Of a DNA stretch of 34,717 nucleotides, positions 8,709 to 17,743 are shown one piece after another. Source of the DNA: Neptuniibacter caesariensis (GTDB taxonomy: Bacteria; Pseudomonadota; Gammaproteobacteria; Pseudomonadales; Balneatricaceae); contig NZ_CH724125.1 in NCBI RefSeq assembly GCF_000153345.1, forward strand, positions 1,865,374 to 1,900,090. The letters run 5' to 3'. The translations under genes were made by a program, and so were the position numbers. Position 1 is the first letter of the stretch; each line of letters opens with the position of its first letter. The notes under the pieces were generated by a model. That model searched no databases and was not told the DNA's origin. It saw only the letters and a program-made list of their open reading frames with translations.

Positions 8709-9992
8709 ATGTCCCGTTCAGAAGAACTCTTTCAGGCAGCTCAAGTACATATTCCAGGCGGCGTTAACTCCCCGGTTCGAGCCTTCAAAGGTGTGGGCGG
8801 AACACCGGTTTTCTTCAAACGCGGTGAAGGGGCCTACCTGTTTGATGAAGACGATAACAAATATATCGATTATGTCGGCTCATGGGGCCCCATGATTCTG
8901 GGCCACTGTAACAGCGCTGTTATCGATGCGGTTCGCAATTCTCTGGATAATGGCCTGGGCTTCGGCGCGCCTACAGAAATTGAGATCGAGATGGCTAATA
9001 AAGTCTGCGAGATCATGCCATCACTGGATATGGTACGCATGGTCAGCTCAGGTACTGAAGCAACCATGAGTGCAATCCGCCTGGCTCGCGGCTATACCAA
9101 GCGAGACAAAATTGTAAAGTTTGAGGGCTGCTACCACGGTCACTCTGACTCGCTATTAGTAAAAGCTGGTTCTGGCATGCTAACTCTGGGTGAACCAAGT
9201 TCGCCGGGCGTACCCGCTTCGCTAGCTGAACACACAATAACACTCACCCACAATGACATCGAAAGCGTCCGCAAAGCATTCGCCGAGATGGGTGATCAGA
9301 TCGCATGCATCATTGTTGAACCGGTTGCCGGTAACATGAACTGTATTCCTCCTGTTCCGGGCTTCCTTGAGGGCCTTCGTGAAGTCTGCGATGAATACGG
9401 CACTGTTCTGATTTTTGACGAAGTCATGACCGGATTCCGTGTTGCTCTGGGTGGTGCTCAATCTGTCTATAACGTTCAGCCAGACCTGACAACGCTTGGC
9501 AAAGTCATTGGCGGCGGCCTTCCTGTCGGCGCCTTTGGTGGTAAGAAAGAGATTATGGAGCATATCGCCCCGCTTGGAGCGGTCTATCAGGCAGGGACCC
9601 TTTCAGGTAACCCATTAGCAATGGCAGCAGGTCTGGCGATGCTTAACGCAGTATCCGAGCCAGGCTTCTATGAGCAGCTTGGCGCCAAAGTAGAGCTTCT
9701 CACTGAAGGACTTCAGGCAGTCGCTATGGCAAACGGTATTCCATTTACCACTAGCCGAGTTGGCGGCATGTTCGGCTTATTCTTCACCGAGCAGGAAAAA
9801 GTCACAAGCTTTGCTGAAACGATGAAATGTGATGCTGATCGTTTCTCCAAATTCTTCCATGGCATGCTTGAACAAGGTGTGTACCTGGCGCCTTCTGCAT
9901 TTGAAGCTGGTTTCGTTTCTGCTGCACACACTCAGGATGACATTGAAGCAACATTAGCCGCAGCAGATCAGGTTTTTGCCAGCCTGAAATGA
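8709..9992 (+). CDS. hemL: Glutamate-1-semialdehyde 2,1-aminomutase
   Basis: A PLP enzyme that isomerises glutamate-1-semialdehyde to 5-aminolevulinate, the first tetrapyrrole precursor in the C5 pathway. The PLP lysine is K265 in [12 protein letters not shown], the same number as in E. coli. [51 protein letters not shown] and [13 protein letters not shown] are all standard. The length of 427 aa is normal. An AGAGAG-rich RBS lies in the 12-base gap after thiE. The stop overlaps the start of the next gene by ATGA. Confidence 0.98.
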   Translation: MSRSEELFQAAQVHIPGGVNSPVRAFKGVGGTPVFFKRGEGAYLFDEDDNKYIDYVGSWGPMILGHCNSAVIDAVRNSLDNGLGFGAPTEIEIEMANKVCEIMPSLDMVRMVSSGTEATMSAIRLARGYTKRDKIVKFEGCYHGHSDSLLVKAGSGMLTLGEPSSPGVPASLAEHTITLTHNDIESVRKAFAEMGDQIACIIVEPVAGNMNCIPPVPGFLEGLREVCDEYGTVLIFDEVMTGFRVALGGAQSVYNVQPDLTTLGKVIGGGLPVGAFGGKKEIMEHIAPLGAVYQAGTLSGNPLAMAAGLAMLNAVSEPGFYEQLGAKVELLTEGLQAVAMANGIPFTTSRVGGMFGLFFTEQEKVTSFAETMKCDADRFSKFFHGMLEQGVYLAPSAFEAGFVSAAHTQDDIEATLAAADQVFASLK

Positions 9993-10594
9993 GCAGTCTG
10001 TTTCTAACCAACTGCCTTTTGATTATCTGCGCCCTCTACTTAGCAGGCCGTAGCTATAAACAAGGCGAGAGCCGTGACCATACTGCGAGTATGGTCATCA
10101 GTTTATCGGCCGCTTTTATTGCTTGTGCTGCAGCTGGCAACATTTTGCTTCAAAGTCCTGATCAGGACACACAAACACTAAAGCGAATCTTAGATAACCT
10201 GGCTTATTACGCTGCGATTCCTCTCATTGCTAGCGCGATGGTTGATAGCGCATGGAAATATGAGTGGAGCCGGGCGGCCTGGGGAAGATGGCTACTCGCC
10301 CTGTTTGCTCTCTTTGAGCTTTGTCGGCGCAGTGAAGTTGGTATTGAATACAGCCAGATCATGGCTGCGCTAAGTGCCGGAGCCATTCTGATTAGCGCTC
10401 TTCGCTTGCAAGCTTTAGCCTGTAAAGTGGCAGGCACTCTCGCAGCAGTCACCCTGGCTATAAGCTTATTGGTATATAGCCCGACAAGCTTAATCCCGGA
10501 TCAACAAGACGCAGGCTTTTTCGCTACTGGTTTGAGTGTTTTCTTAATACTCATTGGCGCAACAATACCTAAAACCAACCGCAGCAATGCCTAA
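9989..10594 (+). CDS. Integral membrane protein of unknown function
   Basis: A 201-aa hydrophobic protein that I do not recognise. About six membrane segments can be drawn (3-19, 34-52, 70-86, 98-112, 123-160 in two passes, 177-194), joined by short polar loops. A charged loop with [12 protein letters not shown]-like aromatic/basic residues (about 88-100) lies mid-protein. No cofactor motif or catalytic signature is visible. Its ATG overlaps the hemL stop by 4 bases, so translation is probably coupled. A strong bidirectional terminator follows directly, making this the last gene of the ClC-thiE-hemL run. Conservation of its place beside hemL would be the best clue to function. Confidence 0.7.
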   Translation: MSSLFLTNCLLIICALYLAGRSYKQGESRDHTASMVISLSAAFIACAAAGNILLQSPDQDTQTLKRILDNLAYYAAIPLIASAMVDSAWKYEWSRAAWGRWLLALFALFELCRRSEVGIEYSQIMAALSAGAILISALRLQALACKVAGTLAAVTLAISLLVYSPTSLIPDQQDAGFFATGLSVFLILIGATIPKTNRSNA

Positions 10595-10598
10595 GTAA

Positions 10599-10627
10599 AA
10601 AAGGCCAGATCATAGATCTGGCCTTTT
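10599..10627. terminator. Bidirectional intrinsic terminator
   Basis: A perfect 12-bp stem (10600-10611 with 10615-10626) and a 3-base ATA loop sits between the convergent membrane-protein gene and lpoP-like gene. A-run and T-run flank it on both sides, so it can end transcripts from either direction. Confidence 0.9.
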
Positions 10628-10628
10628 G

Positions 10629-11195
10629 TTAATAACTCAACGCTTTTTGCCTGGCCTTTTGCGCACCAGAACGATCGCCTGAGCTGTCTTTAATATCAGC
10701 AATCAATAGCCACAGACGACGCAGCATAATCGCATCACCTATCGCCATATTCGTGCCTTTAAGCGCTAACTGTTCAGCCTGAAGCCAACGACCTTCCAAA
10801 CGGCGAATATCTGCCCATTGGTAATAGATCTCTGGATCACGAGGAGCAATTCGCTGCGCCCGCTCAAGACTACTTTCTGCTGCTTGCATCGCCCCGTTTA
10901 CCTTCTGGCGATTAGCAGTATCCAACAAGGCAATGACCGCAGGGTTCTTTGCTCTCGTCGTCACTGGCGTTGGCACAGGCACAGCAACCGGCTGTTCAGT
11001 ACGAGATTGGCGAACAACCGCAGGGCTCATATCTACCCCTCTTGCAGCAGGTTCAACTGACTGGACAACACCGCCTGAACCGGCTCTATCCTCAACCGGA
11101 GGGCGATAGCCTCCTGTTCCACTTACACATCCAGCCAAGCCCGTTACCAGTAGAGTAACAAGCAGCGCCTTACTACGTTTATTTACCTGAACCAT
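10629..11195 (-). CDS. lpoP: TPR lipoprotein, probable PBP1b activator (LpoP-like)
   Basis: A 188-aa outer-membrane lipoprotein candidate: a basic N-terminus and hydrophobic segment end in the lipobox LAGC. A proline- and Val-rich linker follows (about 28-80), then TPR-like helices (about 85-188, with LLDTANRQ.., AESSLERAQRIAPRDPEIYYQWADIRRLEGRW). I start it at ATG 11195; a TTG at 11207 is in frame. The gene begins inside the last codons of mrcB, overlapping it by 13 bases. In Pseudomonas the PBP1b activator LpoP is a TPR lipoprotein unrelated to LpoB (known from the literature, recalled). Domain plan and position suggest the same job here; this is inference, not proof. Confidence 0.75.
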   Translation of the reverse strand: MVQVNKRSKALLVTLLVTGLAGCVSGTGGYRPPVEDRAGSGGVVQSVEPAARGVDMSPAVVRQSRTEQPVAVPVPTPVTTRAKNPAVIALLDTANRQKVNGAMQAAESSLERAQRIAPRDPEIYYQWADIRRLEGRWLQAEQLALKGTNMAIGDAIMLRRLWLLIADIKDSSGDRSGAQKARQKALSY

Positions 11196-13513
11196 TGTTT
11201 GAACCAATCCAGTGACTCACTTTGCTGTCGATTAGCACACTCAGCATATTCCTGCGGAGCTGTACCTTTTATGAACGGCAATTGTCGCACACCCTGACAG
11301 TGTTCGGCAGCAACCCTACCGGTTTTTTCTTCAATCCAGTGATACTCAATATCTTCAGGTTGATACGCCATAAATGGTTGAGGTTGTTCCTTAACCATCA
11401 ATTCGGTCCAAACCCTTAAAGCGCCTCCGGAACCGGTAAATGGCAGTTTTTTATTATCATCTAAGCCTAACCAGACTACCGCTAAGCGATCACCCGCAAA
11501 ACCGGCAAACCAGCTATCTCGCTGATCATTACTTGTACCGGTTTTGCCTGCGACATTTAACCCGGCCGGAAGACGGCTATATACATAGCGCCCAGTGCCT
11601 TCACGGGTTACAGCTTGCAATGCATATTGAATCAGATGCATATTTTCAGCTGACACCACCTGCTTAACCTCAAACGGATATCTGGATAACTCATTCCCCT
11701 CAACATCCGTGACTAAACGAATCGCACGCATCGGTGTTCGGAATCCGTTTGCAGCAATGGTCTGATAGATCGCAGCAATCTCAAAGGGGCTCATCGACTC
11801 TGCTCCAAGCAAGAGTGACGGGTAAGGTTTCGGATCACGCTCAATCCCTAAACGCTCAAGCAGATCAATGACATTTGAAAGGCCGACATCCATACCCAGT
11901 TGCGCGGTGCTCTGGTTGTAAGATTTCGCTAACGAAAGATAAAGCGGCACTTTACCGTGGCTCACCCGATCAAAGTTCTGCGGCACCCAGCTTGAACCAT
12001 CTGACAAAGGCACGCTGATCGGCTGATCATCCAGCATTGTTGATAGGGTATACCCTTCTTCAAGCCCCGCCAGGAAGACAGCTGGCTTAACCAATGAACC
12101 TATCGGACGGCGTGCATCAAGGGCCCGATTGAACCCCTGGTAACGGGCGTTTCGCCCGCCAACCAACGCCAGCACCTCACCTGTTTGAGGATCAGTTACA
12201 ACAATCCCCCCTTGCAGATCAATCACAGGCTTACCATAGCGTTTTTGTAGTTTAGCAATTGTCTGAGTCAAAGCCGCTGCCGTATTAGCCTGAACCATCG
12301 GGTCCAAACTAGTGAAAACCCGCAGCCCTTCAGAGCTAAGCACCTCTTCAGGATACTCCTCGCGAAGCTGACGTTTAACCAGATCCAGGTACGCCGGGTA
12401 GCCCCCTTTATGCAAGCTTTTCTGTTTCACAACACCTAAAGGCTGTTTCTCGGCATCGAGGCGCTGCTTCATTGAAATAGCACCCTGCTCCTGCAACACT
12501 TTCAGCACCAGATCACGACGCTTTTTCGCCCTTTCAGGCTGCCGGCGCGGATCATAATAAGATGGTCCTTTAACCATACCGGCCAACAGTGCAACCTGAT
12601 GAAGCTTTAACTCATGAATAGGTTGGGCAAAATAGTATTGACTGGCCAGGCCAAAACCATGCACAGCTCTGGCACCAGATTGCCCCAGGTACACTTCATT
12701 CAGATAAGCTTCAAGAATTTCATCTTTGTCGTAATGAAGATCCAGCAACACGGCCATTGGGATCTCCATCAGCTTACGCGCCAAGGTACGATCAGACGTC
12801 AGATAGAAGTTCTTAATGAGCTGTTGCGTCAGCGTACTTCCACCCTGAACAAAACGCTTAGCCTTAATATTGACCCACATAGCACGAGCAATACCGCGTA
12901 ACGAAATACCAAAATGCTCATAGTAATCACGGTCTTCAATCTGAATGAGCGCATCGATCAGATATTGAGGCGCTTGATCTAAACGAATCAGATCACGATC
13001 TTCATTATCTCTGGGGTAAATTCCGCCAATTAAAATTGGCTCTAAGCGACTCAGATTCACCGGTTGACCACGATCATCTTTTATCGACGCCAGTTGATCC
13101 CCCCGAAAGGTAAGTAACAAACGTTGAGCCGATTCATCAGCATCCGGAAAACTAAAGCCTCGGGTATAAACCCGGGCGCGACTGGAAGCCCATTCAACCA
13201 TACCAGGCTTATCAGCCCGGTTAACAAACCGATATCCCAGACCTTTAAGCTCTGCTTTGAACGCTTGACGATCCAGTACCTGCCCTGGATACAGCTCTAA
13301 CGGACGAGCATAAACCTTAGCCGGTAATGCCCAACGTTTACCTTCAAATTTTTGCTTAACCTGGACATCAAGATAAATCAGGCCGATCCCGCCAATAACT
13401 ATGCCCAGCAAGGATAGTTTAAACAGGAAAATGAATAGTTTTTTCAGGAAACTGCGTGGCTTTTTAACGGATTTGCCACGACTTGACGATTTTGGTGCTC
13501 TCTTTTTTGCCAT
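11183..13513 (-). CDS. mrcB: Bifunctional penicillin-binding protein 1b
   Basis: A class A PBP that polymerises lipid II and cross-links peptidoglycan at the inner membrane. A Lys/Arg-rich cytoplasmic tail (1-24) precedes one membrane helix (about 25-48). A UB2H-like regulatory domain follows (about 60-150), the docking site for LpoB/LpoP activators. The GT51 domain shows the catalytic glutamate in QIEDRDYYEHFG (E193) and GGSTLTQQLIKN (from 224). The transpeptidase has SLVK (S473, K476), SYN (531-533) and KTGTS (657-661). The length of 776 aa fits PBP1b. It is divergent from the kinase-like gene, and its end is overlapped by the lipoprotein gene. Confidence 0.97.
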   Translation of the reverse strand: MAKKRAPKSSSRGKSVKKPRSFLKKLFIFLFKLSLLGIVIGGIGLIYLDVQVKQKFEGKRWALPAKVYARPLELYPGQVLDRQAFKAELKGLGYRFVNRADKPGMVEWASSRARVYTRGFSFPDADESAQRLLLTFRGDQLASIKDDRGQPVNLSRLEPILIGGIYPRDNEDRDLIRLDQAPQYLIDALIQIEDRDYYEHFGISLRGIARAMWVNIKAKRFVQGGSTLTQQLIKNFYLTSDRTLARKLMEIPMAVLLDLHYDKDEILEAYLNEVYLGQSGARAVHGFGLASQYYFAQPIHELKLHQVALLAGMVKGPSYYDPRRQPERAKKRRDLVLKVLQEQGAISMKQRLDAEKQPLGVVKQKSLHKGGYPAYLDLVKRQLREEYPEEVLSSEGLRVFTSLDPMVQANTAAALTQTIAKLQKRYGKPVIDLQGGIVVTDPQTGEVLALVGGRNARYQGFNRALDARRPIGSLVKPAVFLAGLEEGYTLSTMLDDQPISVPLSDGSSWVPQNFDRVSHGKVPLYLSLAKSYNQSTAQLGMDVGLSNVIDLLERLGIERDPKPYPSLLLGAESMSPFEIAAIYQTIAANGFRTPMRAIRLVTDVEGNELSRYPFEVKQVVSAENMHLIQYALQAVTREGTGRYVYSRLPAGLNVAGKTGTSNDQRDSWFAGFAGDRLAVVWLGLDDNKKLPFTGSGGALRVWTELMVKEQPQPFMAYQPEDIEYHWIEEKTGRVAAEHCQGVRQLPFIKGTAPQEYAECANRQQSESLDWFKQWFR

Positions 13514-13521
13514 CGGCTCAG

Positions 13522-13527
13522 TATAAT
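13522..13527 (+). promoter_or_regulatory. Possible -10 element for the kinase-like/AAA gene
   Basis: TATAAT lies in the short mrcB-divergent gap and overlaps the first possible ATG (13526). If used, transcription starts near 13534 and favours the ATG at 13559. The -35 position is poor (TCTCTT at 17 bases). Confidence 0.3.
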
Positions 13528-13558
13528 GCCTTTCCTTAGCAGGTTACCTAATAGATTT

Positions 13559-15082
13559 ATGACGTTAATCGACTCTTTACAACAACCGGATTTTTATCCA
13601 CACCCCGTCGACAAGATCGAGGTGATAGAAACCCATATATCCTGGCTGATCTTAACAGGCGAGTATGCCTATAAGATTAAAAAGCCGGTCGATTTTGGTT
13701 TTCTGGATTTTACCACGCTCGAGAAACGTCAGCACTTCTGCGAAGAAGAATTGCGCCTTAATCAGCGTCTGGCCCCTGATATTTATCTAGAAGTCATCAC
13801 AATTGGCGGCTCTCCTGAAGCACCGGTATTTAACGCGACTAGTGAAGATGCGATAGAGTTTGCTGTCAAAATGACTCAATTCGATCATCAGCAACGGCTC
13901 GATCTGCTACTGAACAACAAACGCTTTGAAGCCAGCTGGATCGACACGCTTGCTGAAAAAATTGCGGAGTTTCATAGCCGAATACCGATCGTCGCTCAGG
14001 ACAGCCCCTGGGGTGAAGCTGAGACGATCTGGGATGTCGTTTCGGATAATTTCACCCACATTACGGATGTGATTTCAGATCTGGATGACTGTCAAAAAGT
14101 TCAGCATCTGTCTAATTATACTGCCCAACAGTTCCGCAGACTCACGCCGTTAATTGAGACCCGTAAACAGCAAGGTCATATTCGTGAGTGTCATGGTGAT
14201 CTGCATCTGGCTAACATCACACTCTTTCACGAGGAACTTCGCCTTTTTGATTGTATTGAGTTCAACCTTCAGTTCCGCTGGATAGATACCATATGCGACC
14301 TCGCCTTTCTTCTGATGGACCTTGAAGCGAATGGTGAATTCCGTTGGGCGAATCGCTGTCTAAACCGTTACCTTGAAATTAGTGGTGACTATCAGGCCCT
14401 ACCACTATTGAACTTTTATAAGGCTTACCGCTCGATGGTTCGAGCAAAAGTAGCAGTTCTCGGAGGAATGAATGACATTCAGACCCTGAGGCGATATTTA
14501 CGCTTAACGGATTACTATGCCCGCCGCCCTAAACCGGCCCTGTTTTTGATGCATGGCGTTTCCGGGAGCGGAAAAAGCCATCTAAGCCAACAACTAGTTG
14601 ATCAAACCGACACGATCCGGATCCGTTCTGATGTCGAACGAAAGCGATTATTCAGAGAGCTTAGCCTGAAAGGTGAAAAGATCGATTTATATGGGCCACA
14701 GATGAATGCCCACACCTTTAATCTGCTCCACGACACCAGCGCCGACCTGCTAAGAAATGGCTATTCAGTCATTGTTGATGCAACGTTTATCAGACAGCGC
14801 ACACGCCAGAGTTACATTGAACTGGCTGAACAACTAAATATCCCTATTCGAATCATTAGCTGCACATGTGAGCAGAAGCTGATAGAGGCACGCCTCAAAC
14901 GCCGGGAGAGCGAGGGTAATGATGCTTCTGATGCAGATATCCGTGTTATGCGAGATCAAATCCAGCATCAGCAACCACTGACAGAAGAAGAGCAAACTAT
15001 GGCCATCCATATCGATACTGATGACGATGATGCAATCAGCCGATTGCTTGAACAGTTGCGGGTTCAAGAGGTTATTTTCTAA
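13559..15082 (+). CDS. Kinase-like/AAA fusion: aminoglycoside-phosphotransferase-type domain plus P-loop ATPase
   Basis: A 507-aa two-domain protein if started at ATG 13559, where family members usually begin (MTLIDSL.., recalled). An ATG 11 codons upstream overlaps a -10-like TATAAT. The N-terminal part (about 1-320) is APH/protein-kinase-like: YAYKIKKPVDFGFLDF carries the ATP lysines, HGDLHLANI is the catalytic loop and FDCIEFN the metal site. The C-terminal part is a P-loop kinase with Walker A GVSGSGKSHLS (about 341-351) and SVIVDATFIRQRTR, like gluconate- or zeta-type small-molecule kinases. Substrate is unknown; it should not be read as an antibiotic resistance gene. Its stop overlaps the Rieske gene start by one base. 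Confidence 0.85.
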   Translation: MTLIDSLQQPDFYPHPVDKIEVIETHISWLILTGEYAYKIKKPVDFGFLDFTTLEKRQHFCEEELRLNQRLAPDIYLEVITIGGSPEAPVFNATSEDAIEFAVKMTQFDHQQRLDLLLNNKRFEASWIDTLAEKIAEFHSRIPIVAQDSPWGEAETIWDVVSDNFTHITDVISDLDDCQKVQHLSNYTAQQFRRLTPLIETRKQQGHIRECHGDLHLANITLFHEELRLFDCIEFNLQFRWIDTICDLAFLLMDLEANGEFRWANRCLNRYLEISGDYQALPLLNFYKAYRSMVRAKVAVLGGMNDIQTLRRYLRLTDYYARRPKPALFLMHGVSGSGKSHLSQQLVDQTDTIRIRSDVERKRLFRELSLKGEKIDLYGPQMNAHTFNLLHDTSADLLRNGYSVIVDATFIRQRTRQSYIELAEQLNIPIRIISCTCEQKLIEARLKRRESEGNDASDADIRVMRDQIQHQQPLTEEEQTMAIHIDTDDDDAISRLLEQLRVQEVIF

Positions 15083-15396
15083 TGCATACGCTCTGCCAAC
15101 TAACTGATATTCCTGAGCCTGGAGCAAAAGGCTACGAAGTTGAAGGCCGTAAACTGTTTGCCGTTCGCTATAGAGGCGAAGTCTATGTCTACGAAAACAG
15201 CTGCCCGCACCGCAGCATCCCTCTGGAGTGGAATCCTGATCAATTCCTTGACTACGATAAGCTCTACATCCAATGCGCCACACACGGTGCACTGTTCAGA
15301 ATAGATACCGGTGTCTGCATCTCAGGCCCCTGCGTTGAAGACAGCCTCTCACCCGTCGCTTTCCAGATTGAACAGGAAAGTATCATTCTGATTTAA
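15082..15396 (+). CDS. Small Rieske [2Fe-2S] protein
   Basis: A 104-aa single-domain Rieske ferredoxin. The cluster motif is C-P-H ... C-A-T-H (CPHRSIPLEW and IQCATHGALF), giving two Cys and two His ligands, followed by the usual GP turn (ISGPCVED). It has no membrane helix or signal peptide, so it is probably cytoplasmic. Such proteins serve as electron donors for oxygenases or act alone with unknown roles. No oxygenase is nearby. The start codon shares one base with the stop of the upstream kinase-like gene (TAATG), so the two are translationally coupled; the pairing itself may hint at function. Confidence 0.9.
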   Translation: MHTLCQLTDIPEPGAKGYEVEGRKLFAVRYRGEVYVYENSCPHRSIPLEWNPDQFLDYDKLYIQCATHGALFRIDTGVCISGPCVEDSLSPVAFQIEQESIILI

Positions 15397-15496
15397 CCGA
15401 CCGTTCTTGTAAAGTTTTCTGCAGCAGAGGCCAACACACCTCATAGCGAAGTGGCTCTTCCCAATAAACCGCACAAGTGTAAAGCTGAGCTTTTAG

Positions 15497-15679
15497 TCAG
15501 AGATAACCTTCACGCCTTTCCGGCTGAAGGTCTTGAATTTTCTTTACGATTGCCAGCACCTCGGAAACGGAGCAGGACTGAGCCTGCATAGCATAAAGGC
15601 AGTTTGTTAGCTCGGAATATAGCGCCCACAATTCCCGATTCATGTCCGTTCCCGAAAGATCTAAACTCGCGTCATACAT
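15497..15679 (-). CDS. Small hypothetical protein downstream of sfsA
   Basis: A 60-aa acidic protein starting MYDASLDLSG, with a central helical part rich in Leu/Ala (ELWALYSELTNCLYAMQAQ) and ending in a charged PERREGYL tail. I do not recognise a family. Support for a real gene: an AGAGAG Shine-Dalgarno (15691-15686) overlaps the sfsA stop and stands 6 bases before the ATG; the gap to sfsA is 10 bases; the direction matches the operon. No membrane segment or known motif is visible. Possible translational coupling with sfsA is inferred. The region 15397-15496 beyond it has no clear terminator. Confidence 0.6.
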   Translation of the reverse strand: MYDASLDLSGTDMNRELWALYSELTNCLYAMQAQSCSVSEVLAIVKKIQDLQPERREGYL

Positions 15680-15689
15680 TCAATTCTCT

Positions 15690-16391
15690 CTACAGAATGA
15701 CTGGAAGCTCCTGACTGATTCTAATCTGCTCGGGAGTAATTTCCGCCCCGTAAGCCAAGACTTCTACCCCGGCTGCATGGGCTTCACGTAACAGCCGCCC
15801 ATATTCCGGATCTATATGATCCGCAGGCGACACCCTATCAATGCCTGTATGAGGTACACAGAACAACATAACGGCCCGATCACCTTGCTCGACCATTGCC
15901 ATCAATTCCTGCAAATGCTTAGCACCACGTTTAGTTACCGCATCAGGAAAGGCACCTTGTCCGGCTTCTTGAAGTAAGGTGACATTTTTAATCTCTACCC
16001 AGGTGCGCGCTTTATTCTCGTCCTCTAACAGAAGATCGATCCGGCTATTTTCACCGTACTTGACCTCCTGCCGTATGGAACCATAACCCTGCAGTTGGCC
16101 TATCACACCCGATTCGATACCTTCTTTGATCAACTTATTTGCGCGAGCGGTGTTGATACAAGCCAGAAATTGCCCCTCAACTTCAACCAATTCCCAGCCA
16201 AAGCGATATTTACGTTTGGGGTTTCCGCTATCCTGAATCCAAACACGACTGCCCGGTTCAGCACAGTTTTTCATCGACCCAGTATTCGGGCAATGTACTG
16301 TAATTTCCTGCCCGTCTGGCAGTTGAATATCCGCCAGAAAGCGCTTGTAACGTTTAATCAGGCGACCCTCTGTCATCTGCTCTAAACGCAT
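15690..16391 (-). CDS. sfsA: Sugar fermentation stimulation protein SfsA
   Basis: A 233-aa SfsA-family protein; the E. coli member was linked to maltose metabolism and DNA binding, and the fold includes a nuclease-like core. Family blocks are seen: LIKRYKRFLADI at the OB-like N-terminus, CPNTGSMKNCAEPGSRVWI, RANKLIKEGIESG, YGENSRIDLLLED and WVEIKNVTLL, FPDAVTKRGAKHLQEL. The D..E.K pattern in these blocks resembles PD-(D/E)XK nucleases. The ATG overlaps the aminotransferase stop by 1 base (TGATG). The true cellular role remains unclear in the family. Confidence 0.95.
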   Translation of the reverse strand: MRLEQMTEGRLIKRYKRFLADIQLPDGQEITVHCPNTGSMKNCAEPGSRVWIQDSGNPKRKYRFGWELVEVEGQFLACINTARANKLIKEGIESGVIGQLQGYGSIRQEVKYGENSRIDLLLEDENKARTWVEIKNVTLLQEAGQGAFPDAVTKRGAKHLQELMAMVEQGDRAVMLFCVPHTGIDRVSPADHIDPEYGRLLREAHAAGVEVLAYGAEITPEQIRISQELPVIL

Positions 16392-17560
16392 CAGCCATGG
16401 ATCCTTTTCTGTAAACGATCCAGCATTAACTCAATACGGTCATATCCGGTTGTGTAAGAGAAGCGGATAAATTCATTACAACGGTGACGTCCAAAGTCCA
16501 GTCCCGGCGTTGTCGCGATATGATCCTCTTCCAACATCGACCAGCAATAATCGTAAGTATTATCCGTCAGATGTTGCGCCCCGGCATAAACATAAAACGC
16601 ACCTTCCGGTGATATTGGCAGATCAAATTTAAGCTCCCGAAGACCACTAACAAGCAGGTCTCTGCGAAGTTCAAACTGCGCCTTACGCTCCTCAAAAATT
16701 GCTAAGGATTCAGGCTTAAAAGCCGCTAAAGCTGCATACTGCGATACCGTATGCGGTGAGATCATCAGGTTTTGCGCAAGTTTTTCCAGTTCAGGCGCCG
16801 CCGCTTCAGGCGCAACCAACCAACCCAGTCGCCAGCCAGTCATTCCAAAGTATTTTGAAAAACTGTTTATAACAAACGCATCCGGATCCACTTCCAATAC
16901 TGAAGGCGCATCATCGCCATAGGTCAGCCCATGATAAAGCTCATCAACCACCAGATGACCACCTAACTGCTTTATCTGATTGGAGATCGCTCTAAGTTCA
17001 TCCTTGTGCACCACAGCGCCAGTCGGATTAGCCGGAGATGCGAGCAAAGCTCCTGCTGTTTCAGGGCACCAGTTATCACGAATCAGCTGGGCATTAAGCT
17101 GAAAGTTCTGCTCAGCATTGACCGCCACCAGCTGGGATTTCGCATCTAAAAACTGCAGGAACTGTCGATTACAGGGATAGCCGGGATCCGCCATCATAAA
17201 TGACTGTCCCGCATCAGCTAACAGAGAAAACACCATCAACAGTGCACTGGAAGCACCGGTTGTCACAATGATCCTTTCCGGAGAGATCTCAAGATTGTAC
17301 TTCGTTTTGTACCACTGACTTATCGCGGTCCTCAACTCGGGAATGCCCGCGGCAGGCGTATATTGGGTCAAGCCTTTATCTATAGCAGCCTTAGCAGCTT
17401 CAGCAATAGGTGCTGCTGTTGCAAAGTCAGGCTCCCCTGCCTCCATATGGATCACATCAAAGCCTTCAGCATCCAGCTGCTTAGCTCGCTTGAGAAGGTC
17501 CATAACTTTAAAGGATTCTATTTCAGCAACACGCTGAGAAGGACGAAACACCATTTTCAT
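16391..17560 (-). CDS. PLP-dependent class I/II aminotransferase
   Basis: A 389-aa fold-type I aminotransferase. The PLP lysine is K236 in INSFSKYFGMTGWRLGW. The pyridine-contact segment VVDELYHGLTYG, ASPANPTG and the C-terminal arginine in NEFIRFSYTTG are in place. The N-terminal part (VIHMEAGEPDFATAAPI) matches aspartate/aromatic-type or alanine-type enzymes. The substrate cannot be told from sequence alone. A gene of this family sits next to dksA in Pseudomonas (recalled). It is the first gene of an aminotransferase - sfsA - small-protein operon and is divergent from dksA. The ATG at 17560 has a second ATG two codons later. Confidence 0.93.
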   Translation of the reverse strand: MKMVFRPSQRVAEIESFKVMDLLKRAKQLDAEGFDVIHMEAGEPDFATAAPIAEAAKAAIDKGLTQYTPAAGIPELRTAISQWYKTKYNLEISPERIIVTTGASSALLMVFSLLADAGQSFMMADPGYPCNRQFLQFLDAKSQLVAVNAEQNFQLNAQLIRDNWCPETAGALLASPANPTGAVVHKDELRAISNQIKQLGGHLVVDELYHGLTYGDDAPSVLEVDPDAFVINSFSKYFGMTGWRLGWLVAPEAAAPELEKLAQNLMISPHTVSQYAALAAFKPESLAIFEERKAQFELRRDLLVSGLRELKFDLPISPEGAFYVYAGAQHLTDNTYDYCWSMLEEDHIATTPGLDFGRHRCNEFIRFSYTTGYDRIELMLDRLQKRIHG

Positions 17561-17743
17561 ACCCGCTATAACAACAAAGCGCCAGTATACCTCAGACCAT
17601 TTGTGAATAACTCCCCCAAGCCCTTAATTTACAAGCGTTCGGAGCTGGGCTAAAACTAATAGGATGTCTATTTAATGTCCAGATTTGAATTTAGGGCTAG
17701 CGAAACGGTATGGCATCTGGTAATTTGCCTGCCTTCCATGCTA

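Noticed and set aside
9222-9563. 113-codon frame opposite hemL
   Set aside because: It is antisense to a highly conserved enzyme, has no RBS and matches no family; it is a codon-bias shadow.
13559-14500. Aminoglycoside resistance gene
   Set aside because: The APH-like motifs belong to a chromosomal family fused to a P-loop kinase; there is no mobile context or resistance-type sequence.
14834-15292. 152-codon minus-strand frame across the kinase-like and Rieske genes
   Set aside because: It is antisense to two well-supported genes and has an unlikely composition (many Cys, Arg).
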